64,000 bases of DNA. Source: Kumtagia ephedrae. GTDB taxonomy: Bacteria; Pseudomonadota; Alphaproteobacteria; Rhizobiales; Rhizobiaceae. The notes beneath the pieces are model-generated. The model saw only the letters and a list, made by a program, of their open reading frames with translations. It did no database searches and was not told the origin of the DNA. This document shows positions 52,621 through 60,773 of this stretch, piece by piece (the stretch's first letter is position 1; the number at the start of each line of letters is the position of its first letter). The DNA is taken from NCBI RefSeq assembly GCF_003012745.1, contig NZ_PXYK01000006.1:124001-188000 (forward strand). The letters run 5' to 3'. The translations under genes and the position numbers were made by a program.

Positions 52621-52634
52621 TGGTAGCGCTACCA
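52621..52634. promoter_or_regulatory. LacI-family operator palindrome
   Basis: TGGTAGCGCTACCA is a perfect 14-bp palindrome with the CG centre typical of LacI/GntR operators. It lies between the LacI-family gene (stop at 52673) and the SBP start (52481). A weaker inverted pair, CTTGG and CCAAG, is at 52571-52594. Both probably control the transporter operon. Confidence 0.75.
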
Positions 52635-52672
52635 AGATCGCGAGTAAAGCGGAATCGTACGGGGTCGCGACC

Positions 52673-53752
52673 TCAGCGGGCCGTGCTTTCCCGCCGCATC
52701 AGTTCGAAGCCCGTGTCGACTACCCGCTGCTCGGGACGCTCCCCAGCGATCGCCGCGCGCGCCATGGCGATCGCGCGCCTGCCGATGTCATAGCGGGGGG
52801 TACGAACGCTGGTGATCGAGGGATAGGCGACGTCCATCATCTCCAGATCATTGAAACCGGCAATGCCGATCTTGCCCGGCACGGCGAGCGCGGCGCGGTT
52901 GCACTCGAACAGCACGCCGACCGCCAAGTCGTCGTTGTTGCAGAAGACGGCGTCCAGGGTCGGCACCTTGGCCAACGCATCGCGGAAGAGCTCGCGCCCG
53001 AGCGACACGCTCGACGGTGCGGTCGTCGTGGTGACGAGCCGCAGGTCGAACAGCCCCGCCTCCTCGAGCGCCGCCCGGTAACCCGCCAGGCGCCGCTGCG
53101 AGCGCGGGTCCATGCGCGCGCCGATGAAGCCGATCCGGCGATAGCCGGCCTCGATCAGGTGGCGCGTCACCGCGCGGCCGCCCTCGACATGCGAGAAGCC
53201 GATCATCATGTCGATCGGGTCGGTGCCGATCTCCATGATCTGCACCACGGGACAGCCCGCCTCCTTCAGGATCGCCCGCGACGTCGCCGTCTGGTCGATG
53301 CCGGACAGGACCACCGCGGAAGGACGCTGGCCGATGAAACCCTGCAGCAGCCGCTCCTCCTCGAGCCCGGAATAATGGGTATTGCCGATGTGGAGCTGCA
53401 GGTGGCTGTCACCGAGGCCGTCATAGAGGCCGCGCACGACATCGGCGAAGACGTTGTTGGTGAGCGACGGCACCAGCACCGCCACCACGTCGGCACGCGC
53501 CGAGGCGAGCGCCCGGGCATTGCGGTCGAGCACATAGCCGAGCTCCGCCACGGCCTTGTCGATCTGCTCGCGCAGCTCGCGGGAAACGCGGTCCGGCTCG
53601 CGCAGGGCGCGCGACACGGTGATGGCGCCGACGCCGGCCTTGCGCGCCACGTCGGCGATGGTCGGCCGCCCGCCGCCGCGTCGCGTGCGCGGCCTCATCG
53701 CGACCTGCCGACGCGGCGCGATGCGCCTGTGCATTGCGGGAGCCGCAACCAT
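52673..53752 (-). CDS. LacI-family regulator, GntR-like
   Basis: The 359 residues have an N-terminal helix-turn-helix (RPTIADVARKAGVGAITVSRALREPDRVSRELREQI, about 29-64) and a periplasmic-binding-protein-like ligand domain. The HTH resembles GntR of the gluconate regulons. It lies directly upstream of the sugar ABC operon on the same strand and probably represses it through the palindrome at 52621; gntK in the same operon supports control by gluconate or 6-phosphogluconate. Alternative starts are ATGs at 53734 and 53698; the basic leader (HRRIAPRRQVAMRPRTRRGG) is not conserved. Confidence 0.9.
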   Translation of the reverse strand: MVAAPAMHRRIAPRRQVAMRPRTRRGGGRPTIADVARKAGVGAITVSRALREPDRVSRELREQIDKAVAELGYVLDRNARALASARADVVAVLVPSLTNNVFADVVRGLYDGLGDSHLQLHIGNTHYSGLEEERLLQGFIGQRPSAVVLSGIDQTATSRAILKEAGCPVVQIMEIGTDPIDMMIGFSHVEGGRAVTRHLIEAGYRRIGFIGARMDPRSQRRLAGYRAALEEAGLFDLRLVTTTTAPSSVSLGRELFRDALAKVPTLDAVFCNNDDLAVGVLFECNRAALAVPGKIGIAGFNDLEMMDVAYPSITSVRTPRYDIGRRAIAMARAAIAGERPEQRVVDTGFELMRRESTAR

Positions 53753-53841
53753 CCGAGCCGCACGCCGCCCTCCCTCACCTGGACGAACATAGCCGTCGGT
53801 TCGCGCAACGGCAGGTGCTTGTCAAGCGCGTGTCCGCTCCG

Positions 53842-54714
53842 TCACCCCGGCTGCGTGACGGTCGGGATGCGGATATGCGTCACCTCGACCGACTGCAGCT
53901 TTGCCGCGAGCGCCACCATCAGCGCCTGGGCGAGGCACATCGGCGCGGCGAGCGAGCGCGAGAAGGTGTACTCGTCCTCCGGAATCTCGAACAGCACGCT
54001 TGCCGTCTTGGTGAGCGGCGACAGCCGGCTGTCGGTGATGGCGACAACGGGAATGCCGGCCGCATGCGCGGTCTCGGCGATGGCGACGACCTCCTTGGCG
54101 TAGAAGCGGAACGACACCGCGACGAGCGCGTCGCCCGCGCGCATGACCTTGGCCATCTCGGTGGCGAGTCCGCCATTGGCATCGAGAAGCACCACCCGGC
54201 GGTTCAGCATCGACAGCACGTAACGCATGAACAGCGCGATCGGCTCGGACCGCAGCTGGCCGGCAAGATAGATGGTGTCGGCTGCCGCGAGCACGTCGAC
54301 CGCCCGGGCGAACTTGTCCCCGTCGGCCTGGCCGAGCAGATCCTGCAGCGAGGCGATGTCGCGCGCCACCAGGTCGCCAAGCACGCCGCGCGGGCCGCTC
54401 TTGTGCAGCTCCAGCTCGGACTTCAGCGCACTCACCCTGGTCTCGTAGCCGGGAGCCGCGGTGGCCAGCCGGGCCTGGAAGATGCTCTGCAGTTCCTTGA
54501 AGCCGGAGTAGCCGAAGAGCTGGGCGAAGCGGACGAGGCTGGAAGCATGCACGCCGCAACGATCGGCGATCCAGTTGAGCGTCCGGATCGCCACGTCGTT
54601 GGGGTTTTGGGTCAGGAACCGCCCGATGAGCTGGTAAGTCGCGCTGAGGTCGTCATAGCTTTCCTCGATGACGCGCATGAAGGCTTCGTAGTTGGCTGGC
54701 GGCATCTTTGCCAC
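53842..54714 (-). CDS. MurR/RpiR-family regulator
   Basis: The 290-residue product has an RpiR HTH (NPNDVAIRTLNWIADRCGVHASSLVRFAQLFGYSGFKELQ, about 36-75) and a SIS sugar-phosphate-binding domain (LAAADTIYLAGQLRSEPIALFMRYVLSML; DALVAVSFRFYAKEVV). The start is GTG with GAGGGA 6 bases upstream. In rhizobia RpiR proteins regulate inositol and other sugar pathways (IolR type). Genes upstream encode Gfo/Idh/MocA, SDR and IolE-like enzymes, so it is the likely regulator of these genes; operator unproven. Confidence 0.9.
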   Translation of the reverse strand: MAKMPPANYEAFMRVIEESYDDLSATYQLIGRFLTQNPNDVAIRTLNWIADRCGVHASSLVRFAQLFGYSGFKELQSIFQARLATAAPGYETRVSALKSELELHKSGPRGVLGDLVARDIASLQDLLGQADGDKFARAVDVLAAADTIYLAGQLRSEPIALFMRYVLSMLNRRVVLLDANGGLATEMAKVMRAGDALVAVSFRFYAKEVVAIAETAHAAGIPVVAITDSRLSPLTKTASVLFEIPEDEYTFSRSLAAPMCLAQALMVALAAKLQSVEVTHIRIPTVTQPG

Positions 54715-54843
54715 GTCGGTTCCCTCTTTCCTGGCCGCGTGCCGACAGCGGTTCTTACCGTTGTCCCGGTCCGTTGGAAGCCCTTCGTTCAGACACGGGC
54801 CAGCCGTCTCGTCCGGCCGCTCGCGCAGGTCGGGCGAGGCTTG

Positions 54844-55884
54844 TCACGACACCTCGACCGGCTTGCTGCGCATCCGGGCAACCGTCTCGCGTTCCGCGCG
54901 CTTGCAGATCTGTGGCGGCAGGCCGCGCAGCAGGAGTTCGGTGTCGGCGAGCACGAGGCGGCCGATCTCCAGGAAGCTCTCGCGCATGCCGCCGCTGCGG
55001 TGGCTGGACAGGATCACTCCGTCCAGCTTGCGCAGGGGCGCGTCGGCGGAGAGCGGCTCGACCGGAAAGACGTCGATGCCGGCGCGGATGTGGCCGCTGC
55101 GCAACGCCTCCTCCAGTGCCGGAAAATCGACGATGCCGGCCCGACTCATCAGCAGCAGCACCGCCCCCTTCGGCATCAGCGCCAACTCGCGGGCGCCGAT
55201 GAAACCCTGGTTCTCGCTGGTCGAACTGGCGAACAGAAAGACGACGCGCGACGCCGACAGCAACTCGTCCAGCCCGCTCGGAATGCAGTTCTGCTCGAGG
55301 ATGCGGCGCTCCGGCTGCCACGGGTCGTAGACGCGCACCTCGCAGTGGAACGGCACCAGCATGCGGCGCAGCGCCGTGCCGAGATCGCCCAGGCCGACGA
55401 TGCCGACCTTTGCGCCGGTGAGCAGGAAGCTGCCGGCATTGCTGGCCAGTCCCCATTTCTCCGAACCGTCGCGGAAGGCCTCGTGGGTGGCGGTGATCTC
55501 GCGCGAAAGATCGAGCGCCATGCCGAGCGCCGTTTCGGCCACCGAGGTCGCGAAGACCGGGCTGGTGACGAGCACGTGGATGCCATGGGCGAAGCAGTGG
55601 TCGTAGTCGACATTGGGCAAAAAATTGCCCTCGACATTGATGACGCCGCGCAGGTTCGGCATGCGCGACAGCCGCTCGGCCGGCAGGTCGACCTGGCCGA
55701 TCACCACTTTCGCGCTCGCCAGCGCCGCCTCCAGATCGGCGGCGGCGAGCCGGCTGCCGTCGGCATGGACGATCACCTCGCCCAGCGCATGAAGACGTCG
55801 GAGATCGTCCGGCTCGAAGATCATGTCGAGCGTGCGCGGTTCCGGATCGGCGATCAGGATCAGCGGTTTTTCTTCCGCGGTCAT
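54844..55884 (-). CDS. D-isomer 2-hydroxyacid dehydrogenase
   Basis: A 346-residue NAD(P)-dependent dehydrogenase. The Rossmann loop is GAKVGIVGLGDLGTALRRML (about 158-177), and catalytic Arg (about 241), Glu and His can be placed at FLFASSTSENQGFIGARE, GIDVFPVEPL and VILSSHRSGGMRESF. The His is in HRSG instead of the usual HxxG variants such as HTAG, a minor deviation. Such enzymes reduce 2-keto acids or oxidise D-2-hydroxyacids (glycerate/phosphoglycerate type). It lies between the Gfo/Idh/MocA gene and the regulator in the minus-strand catabolic operon. Confidence 0.88.
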   Translation of the reverse strand: MTAEEKPLILIADPEPRTLDMIFEPDDLRRLHALGEVIVHADGSRLAAADLEAALASAKVVIGQVDLPAERLSRMPNLRGVINVEGNFLPNVDYDHCFAHGIHVLVTSPVFATSVAETALGMALDLSREITATHEAFRDGSEKWGLASNAGSFLLTGAKVGIVGLGDLGTALRRMLVPFHCEVRVYDPWQPERRILEQNCIPSGLDELLSASRVVFLFASSTSENQGFIGARELALMPKGAVLLLMSRAGIVDFPALEEALRSGHIRAGIDVFPVEPLSADAPLRKLDGVILSSHRSGGMRESFLEIGRLVLADTELLLRGLPPQICKRAERETVARMRSKPVEVS

Positions 55885-56017
55885 AGGGCGGGCTCCGAAT
55901 GCCGGTACCGATTCCGTTGGTTATGCATGCCGGTCACACCTCCAGCCTGCCTCCAGTCGCGGCAGCCGCGACGGCGGCGGGGAGCGGCCGTCATCGTCCG
56001 TCCTCCCGCGCCCGATG

Positions 56018-57010
56018 TCAGACCGCGACGGCCCGGCCGGTGGCGGCCGATTCCACCGCGCAGTCGGCGAGCCGCAGCGCCTGGCGGCCGTCATGCACAG
56101 TGACCGGCATCGGCTGCCCGTCGACCACCGCGTCGATGAAGGCGTCGAGCTCCAGCCTGTAGGCGTCGGCATAGCGCTCGAGGAAGAAGTTGAGCAGCGG
56201 CTCGCGAACCTCCGTGGCGGTGCTCGACCAGCGGCGGATGGTGGAAGGGCGCAGGTTCTCGTTCATCACCATCCCCCGGGCGCCGTAGATCTCGAAGCGC
56301 TGGTCGTAGCCGTAGACCGCCTCGCGGCAGCAGTTGATGTGGCACTGCTTGCCGGACGCCGTCTTCATCTGCACCATGACCGTGTCGTAGTCGTCGAGCT
56401 CGTCGAGCGTCGGGTCGACGAGGCGGCTGCCGACGGCGGAGACCTCGACCGGCTCCTCGCCGAGGAACCAGCGCGCCATATCGAAATCGTGGATGGTCAT
56501 GTCGCGGAAGATGCCGCCGGAGCTGCGCAGATAGTCACGCGGGGCTAGTCCCGGGTCGCGGCTGGTGATGACCACCTGCCGGACGTCGCCGATCTCGCCG
56601 TCGTCGATCGCCTTGCGCAACTGCCGCGCGGAGGGATCGAAGCGGCGGTTGAAGGCGACCATGACACGGGCGCCGAGCCGGCCGATCTCCTTCGCGGCCA
56701 TGTCGGCGCGCGCAAGGTCGAGGTCGACCGGCTTCTCGCACAGCACCGCCTTGCCGAGTTTTGCCGCGTGCAGCATCAGCTCCACATGGGTCGGCGTCGG
56801 CGTGCCGATGACGATCGCATCGACGTCGGCGCGTTCGATCGCGGCGATCGGATCGGCGAGCGGGGCGGCGCCCCATTCCGCCGCGAGGGCGGCCGCCGCC
56901 GCGTCGACCGGGTCGGCGACGGCGACCAGCCTGCTCCGCTTGTTCGTGGCTGCGTTCGCCGCGTGGATCTTGCCTATCCGTCCGGCGCCCAGAACGGCTA
57001 TTCCCAGCAT
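56018..57010 (-). CDS. iolG: Gfo/Idh/MocA dehydrogenase, inositol 2-dehydrogenase type
   Basis: The 330 residues start with MLGIAVLGAGRIGKIHAAN, a Rossmann NAD(P)-binding domain. The conserved EKPVDLDLARAD motif (Lys-Pro of the active site) and RRFDPSARQLRKAIDDGEIGDV follow, and HDFDMARWFLGEEP supplies the Asp-x-x-x-His-like catalytic dyad. This is close to inositol 2-dehydrogenase, which oxidises myo-inositol or scyllo-inositol. An IolE-like gene is in the same run of genes. GGAG precedes the ATG. The gfo/idh family has broad substrates, so iolG is a probable name only. Confidence 0.85.
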   Translation of the reverse strand: MLGIAVLGAGRIGKIHAANAATNKRSRLVAVADPVDAAAAALAAEWGAAPLADPIAAIERADVDAIVIGTPTPTHVELMLHAAKLGKAVLCEKPVDLDLARADMAAKEIGRLGARVMVAFNRRFDPSARQLRKAIDDGEIGDVRQVVITSRDPGLAPRDYLRSSGGIFRDMTIHDFDMARWFLGEEPVEVSAVGSRLVDPTLDELDDYDTVMVQMKTASGKQCHINCCREAVYGYDQRFEIYGARGMVMNENLRPSTIRRWSSTATEVREPLLNFFLERYADAYRLELDAFIDAVVDGQPMPVTVHDGRQALRLADCAVESAATGRAVAV

Positions 57011-57026
57011 GGAAGTTCTCCTGGTT

Positions 57027-57200
57027 TCAATGGCGAGTTGCTCCCGGCTTGCGGGTAGAAGTCGCAGACGGGGAGGTAATTGCATCCCGCCAGTATTTGT
57101 ACTGTCCGGCATTCTCCCCGGCGACGAGTTGCGTGCCCGTGTCGATCACCTCGTCGACGGTCTTGCCCGCCTTGATCAGCGTCCACTTGTCGCCGAGCAC
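57027..57200 (-). pseudogene. Remnant of a sugar-binding protein gene, C-terminal part
   Basis: Reading the minus strand from the GTG at 57200, the frame gives VLGDKWTLIKAGKTVDE and VIDTGTQLVAGENAGQYKYW, then unrelated residues to a TGA. The first 37 residues look like the C-terminal end of a periplasmic sugar-binding protein, and no frame continues upstream through 57201-57430. This is probably a relic of a second transporter, now eroded to a fragment, in a 420-base gap before iolG. The remainder of the gap shows only promoter-like AT-richer DNA with a GTTGCAAC palindrome near 57352. Confidence 0.45.
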
Positions 57201-57430
57201 TTAGCCGGCATCGACGTGGAATTCACGCCATGCAATGCGATGATCGCCCCGAAATATTTCGAAATGCCCTTCGCTTCGAGAAGCGGAGCCGGAGCAGCGT
57301 CAGCCAATCCCACTCAACTCCCCAGGTTGGAAAGTCGGCCGGCGAGTTTGTTGCAACGACTTTTCCCTCCACATCAATTGCGCAATATTTAGTGCATCCC
57401 TGCATGGCTCTGTCAACGGCGAAGCCGCAT

Positions 57431-58243
57431 TCAGAGCTTCATCGGGCCATCCGGCACCGGCATGCCGCCGGCTGCCGCGCCCCAGACCGTCTGATCGTAA
57501 TTGACGATGGCGCCCGTCATCAGGCCGGCATCGTCGGAAGCCAGGAAGTTGATCGCGCGCGCCGCCTCCTCGGGATCGATCAGCCGCCCGAACGGAAGGT
57601 TCGCCGCAGCCTTGGCTTCCCAGTCGGGATCGCCGGAGCGCGCCTGCAGCGCTCGCTCGTTGTCGGACGACATCCAGCCGACGTTGAGCTGGTTCACCCT
57701 GATGCGGTTGGCCGCGACGGAGAAGGCGGTATTGGCGGTCAGCGTCGTCAGCGCGCCCTTGGAGGCGCAATAGGTGTTGATGAACGGCTGGCCGGAAAGC
57801 GCCGAGATCGAGCCGATGTTGACGATCGCACCCTCGATGCCGTCGCGGATCATGCGGCGGATCGCCTCCTGCATCAGGAAATAGGGGCCGCGCACATTGA
57901 CAGCGAACATGCGGTCGAACAGCTCCGGCGAGGTGTCGAGGATGGTGCCGCGATCGGTCATGCCGGCGGCGTTGACAAGCACATGCACCTTGCCGAACAG
58001 GCGGTCCGTCTCGGCCATGACCTTGCGGCAATCCTCGACGCTGCCGACGTCGGCGGCGACGAAATGCGCGGCAACGCCGATGTCGCGGGTGATCGCCTCG
58101 GCCACCGCCCCGCCCTTCTCCGCATTGCGGCCGAGCACCACGATGCCCGCCGCGCCGGCTTCGGCGAAGCGGCGTGCGACCGCCGCGCCGAGCCCCTGGG
58201 TGGAGCCGGTGACGACGCAGATCTTCCCATCCATGCGGTTCAT
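57431..58243 (-). CDS. Short-chain dehydrogenase/reductase
   Basis: A 270-residue classical SDR. NAD(P) binds at VVTGSTQGLGAAVARRFAEAG (TGxxxGxG, residues 10-30), NAAGMTDRGT marks the NNAG block and the catalytic Tyr-Lys is in NTYCASKGALT (YxxxK), with Ser in IGSISALSG before it. Full length and intact. ATG at 58243 is preceded by the iolE stop by only 2 bases, so it is co-translated. It oxidises or reduces a polyol or keto-sugar in the local pathway, substrate unknown. Confidence 0.9.
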   Translation of the reverse strand: MNRMDGKICVVTGSTQGLGAAVARRFAEAGAAGIVVLGRNAEKGGAVAEAITRDIGVAAHFVAADVGSVEDCRKVMAETDRLFGKVHVLVNAAGMTDRGTILDTSPELFDRMFAVNVRGPYFLMQEAIRRMIRDGIEGAIVNIGSISALSGQPFINTYCASKGALTTLTANTAFSVAANRIRVNQLNVGWMSSDNERALQARSGDPDWEAKAAANLPFGRLIDPEEAARAINFLASDDAGLMTGAIVNYDQTVWGAAAGGMPVPDGPMKL

Positions 58244-58245
58244 GC

Positions 58246-59145
58246 TCACCCCTCCACCGTATAGCCAGACGCAGCCATGACGCGCAGCAGCTCGGCATGG
58301 CCGATCCGCGCCATCTCCAGCGGCGGGCTCTTCAGCGGGTCCTGCTCGGCCTCGACGACGAACCAGCCCTCGTAGCCGTAGCCCGCCAGCTTTCTGACGA
58401 TCGCGACGAAGTCGAGCGAGCCGTCGCCCGGCACGGTGAAGGCGCCCTTCACCACCGCGTCGAGAAAACTCTCCTTCGTCCGGTCGAGGCCGTCGATCAC
58501 GGTCCGGCGCACGTCCTTGGTGTGGACATGGGAGATGCGCCTGTGGTGCCTGTCGATGACGCGAAGCACGTCGCCGCCGGCGAAAGCCATATGGCCGGCA
58601 TCGTAGAGCAGCGGCAGTCCCTCGCCGGAATGCTTCATCAAAAGCTCGACGTCCTCCTCCGACTCGATCGGCGCAGCCATGTGGTGGTGATAGGAGATCG
58701 GCATGCCCTGGTCGGCGCACCACTCGCCGAAGGCCGTCATCTTGCGGCCGTAGGCCTTGATCTGATCCTCGTCGAGGCGCAGCCGCGTGGCGAGCGGCGC
58801 GTTGCGGTCGCCCTGGATGGTGCCGGCGGTCTCGCCGTAGACGATGCAGGGCGCGTCCATCGCCTTGAACAGCGCCATCTGCGCCGCGATGCGGTCCTTC
58901 TCCGCTTCGATGTCGCCGTCCAGCAGGCGTCCGGAGAACCAGCCGCCGCACACCTGGATGCCATGCGCTGTCAGGATGGGGCCGAGCTCGTTCGGATCGA
59001 GCGGAAAGCGGCGGCCCGTCTCGATGCCGGTGAAGCCGGCCTGGCGGGCCTGCAACAGGCACTCCTCCAGCGAGACGTCGTCGCTGAGTTCGGCGAGATC
59101 GTCGTTCCACCAGGCGATGGGCGCGATGCCCAGTTTGGCTTTCAT
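58246..59145 (-). CDS. iolE: Inosose dehydratase-like TIM-barrel protein
   Basis: The 299-residue product matches myo-inosose-2 dehydratase: LGIAPIAWWNDDLAELSDDVSLEECL at the N-terminus, GFTGIETGRRFP, metal-ligand Glu and His in HHHMAAPIESEEDVELL and DAGHMAFAGGDV, and the FVVEAEQDPLKSPP end. IolE removes water from 2-keto-myo-inositol. Single-substrate assignment is a family inference because related sugar isomerase-like TIM barrels exist. ATG at 59145 has GGAG 7 bases upstream; the first gene of the minus-strand catabolic operon, its control region is the 384-base divergent gap 59146-59529. Confidence 0.88.
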   Translation of the reverse strand: MKAKLGIAPIAWWNDDLAELSDDVSLEECLLQARQAGFTGIETGRRFPLDPNELGPILTAHGIQVCGGWFSGRLLDGDIEAEKDRIAAQMALFKAMDAPCIVYGETAGTIQGDRNAPLATRLRLDEDQIKAYGRKMTAFGEWCADQGMPISYHHHMAAPIESEEDVELLMKHSGEGLPLLYDAGHMAFAGGDVLRVIDRHHRRISHVHTKDVRRTVIDGLDRTKESFLDAVVKGAFTVPGDGSLDFVAIVRKLAGYGYEGWFVVEAEQDPLKSPPLEMARIGHAELLRVMAASGYTVEG

Positions 59146-59483
59146 GTCAGGTCTCCGCTTCGACAAGGTGACGGGACGATACTAGAGCCGAATACGATCA
59201 GGAATGGATCGGCACTCCGCCTTTTGGCGCATGATCTTTGTCTGAAACGCCTGCAACTTCCGGGATCATGCCCCAGCCTCCAACTGCCGGCGCGGCGAAG
59301 CGGGGGAGGCCTAAGCCCTCACCGCGCCGGCAGAGCGCCCCTGCGGGCAGTGCCGGCCAAAGCCGGACGGGAAAGTCAGACCCCGACGCGTTGACGTGGG
59401 CGTCCCACCTGCGCCGCATGCGCGGCACGGATTCCCGCCCCCCGCGACGATTTTCTCGATTCCTACAGAATGATTATTGACAG

Positions 59484-59510
59484 TGCAATTCGATCGCAAC
59501 GATCATTGCA
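59484..59510. promoter_or_regulatory. Inverted-repeat operator upstream of the plus-strand catabolic operon
   Basis: TGCAATTCGATCG and CGATCATTGCA pair as imperfect arms around CAA. The site is 20 bases before the leader ORF ATG, following TTGACA-like TATTGACAG at 59475-59483. It lies in the 384-base gap between divergent operons that otherwise shows no gene; its left part is GC-rich with no clear signal. LacI- or RpiR-type regulators bind such sites. Confidence 0.5.
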
Positions 59511-59529
59511 AAAATCCTCGGAGGATTAG

Positions 59530-59808
59530 ATGTTGCGCATTGCCGTCGTCGGCTGCGGTCGCATCGGCAGGATGCATTCGGCGGACATCGCTGCGCGCCC
59601 TCGCGCCTCGCGGGCTGACGCCCGGCACGCGGCGGCCGACGAGATGATCAGCCGCAAGGCGGCAGCGGCCCGCGCCATCCGCTGGGGTTTCGAGATGGCC
59701 ACCGTACCCAACGACGTGCGCATGCGCGCCGCCACGGCGGAGGCGAGCGTCAGGAAATTCACCGCGCTGGCCGGCGACGAGGCGACGGGCGGCAAGGGAG
59801 GCTACTGA
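59530..59808 (+). pseudogene. Chimeric leader ORF with inositol dehydrogenase start
   Basis: The 92-residue frame has a good SD (GGAGG, 5 bases) and starts MLRIAVVGCGRIGRMHSADIA, the Rossmann N-terminus of inositol 2-dehydrogenases. After about residue 25 the homology stops, and a different sequence follows (ADEMISRKAAAARAIRWGFEMATVPNDVRM) that I could not place. This looks like a deletion that fused the start of an iolG gene to the end of another gene. The stop overlaps the next start (TGATG), so it still drives translation of the downstream dehydrogenase. Confidence 0.6.
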
Positions 59809-60773
59809 TGCCGCATGTGCTGGTCGCCGGAAAGATCCACCCGAGCGGGATGGCGCTGCTCGAGGGCGCCCCCGATGTCACCTACGACTATGTCGAGGCG
59901 GTATCGGAGCCGAGTTATGCGCCGCTGATTTCCGCCGCCGACGGCCTGGTGATCCGCACGCAGCCGCTTTCGGCCGCCACGGTGGCGCGGGCGGAAAGGC
60001 TGAAGATCGTGTCGCGCCACGGCGTCGGCTACGATGCCGTGCACCTGCCCTCGCTCAACGCGCGCGGCATCGCGCTGGCGATCGTCGGCGACGTCAATTC
60101 GGTGTCGGTGGCCGAGCATGCGATGATGCTGCTGCTTGCCGCCGCCAAGCGGGCGCTGCCGGCCGACCGTTCGGTGCGGCAAGGCGACTGGAGCTGGCGC
60201 GGCCGGCTGGAGCCGGTCGACCTCGCCGGAAAGCACCTGCTCATCGTCGGCTACGGCCGCATCGGCCGGCATCTGGCGCGCATGGCCGCCGCCTTCAGAA
60301 TGGAGGTCAGGGCGCACGACCCCTATCTCGAACGGTCCGGCTGGCCGGACGGGCCGGCCTTGCCGGCCAGGGATCTGCCGGCGGCGCTCGCCTGGGCCGA
60401 TTTCGTGTCGCTCAACGTGCCGAGGACCGAGCGGCCGCTGATCGGCGCCGCCGAGCTCGCCGCCATGAAACCCTCCGCCATCCTGGTCAACGCCGCGCGC
60501 GGCGGCCTGGTCGACGAGGCGGCCCTTGCCGAGGCGCTGCGCGCCGGCCGCATCGCCGGCGCCGGCCTCGACGTGTTCGACGACGAGCCGCCGAAGCCGG
60601 ACAATCCGCTGCTCGCGCTCGACCAGGTGGTGCTGACGCCGCACATTGCCGGGCTCAGCGCCGAATGCGGCGAGCGCATGGCGATCTCTGCCGTGCAGAA
60701 CGTGCTGGATTTCTTCGCCGGCCGCATCGATCCTGCCCTTGTCGTCAACGGAGCCTACCTCAATGGCAAGTGA
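59808..60773 (+). CDS. D-isomer 2-hydroxyacid dehydrogenase, SerA-like
   Basis: The 321-residue enzyme has the NAD loop LLIVGYGRIGRHLARMAAAF (about 145-164), catalytic Arg in NAARGGLVDEAALAEAL, Glu in DVFDDEPP and His in VVLTPHIAGLSAE. This is a typical phosphoglycerate-dehydrogenase-like 2-hydroxyacid dehydrogenase without a regulatory ACT domain. Translation is coupled to the leader ORF (1-base overlap) and its end overlaps the next gene by 11 bases. It may oxidise a sugar-acid-derived hydroxyacid; no biosynthetic serine role is implied. Confidence 0.9.
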   Translation: MPHVLVAGKIHPSGMALLEGAPDVTYDYVEAVSEPSYAPLISAADGLVIRTQPLSAATVARAERLKIVSRHGVGYDAVHLPSLNARGIALAIVGDVNSVSVAEHAMMLLLAAAKRALPADRSVRQGDWSWRGRLEPVDLAGKHLLIVGYGRIGRHLARMAAAFRMEVRAHDPYLERSGWPDGPALPARDLPAALAWADFVSLNVPRTERPLIGAAELAAMKPSAILVNAARGGLVDEAALAEALRAGRIAGAGLDVFDDEPPKPDNPLLALDQVVLTPHIAGLSAECGERMAISAVQNVLDFFAGRIDPALVVNGAYLNGK

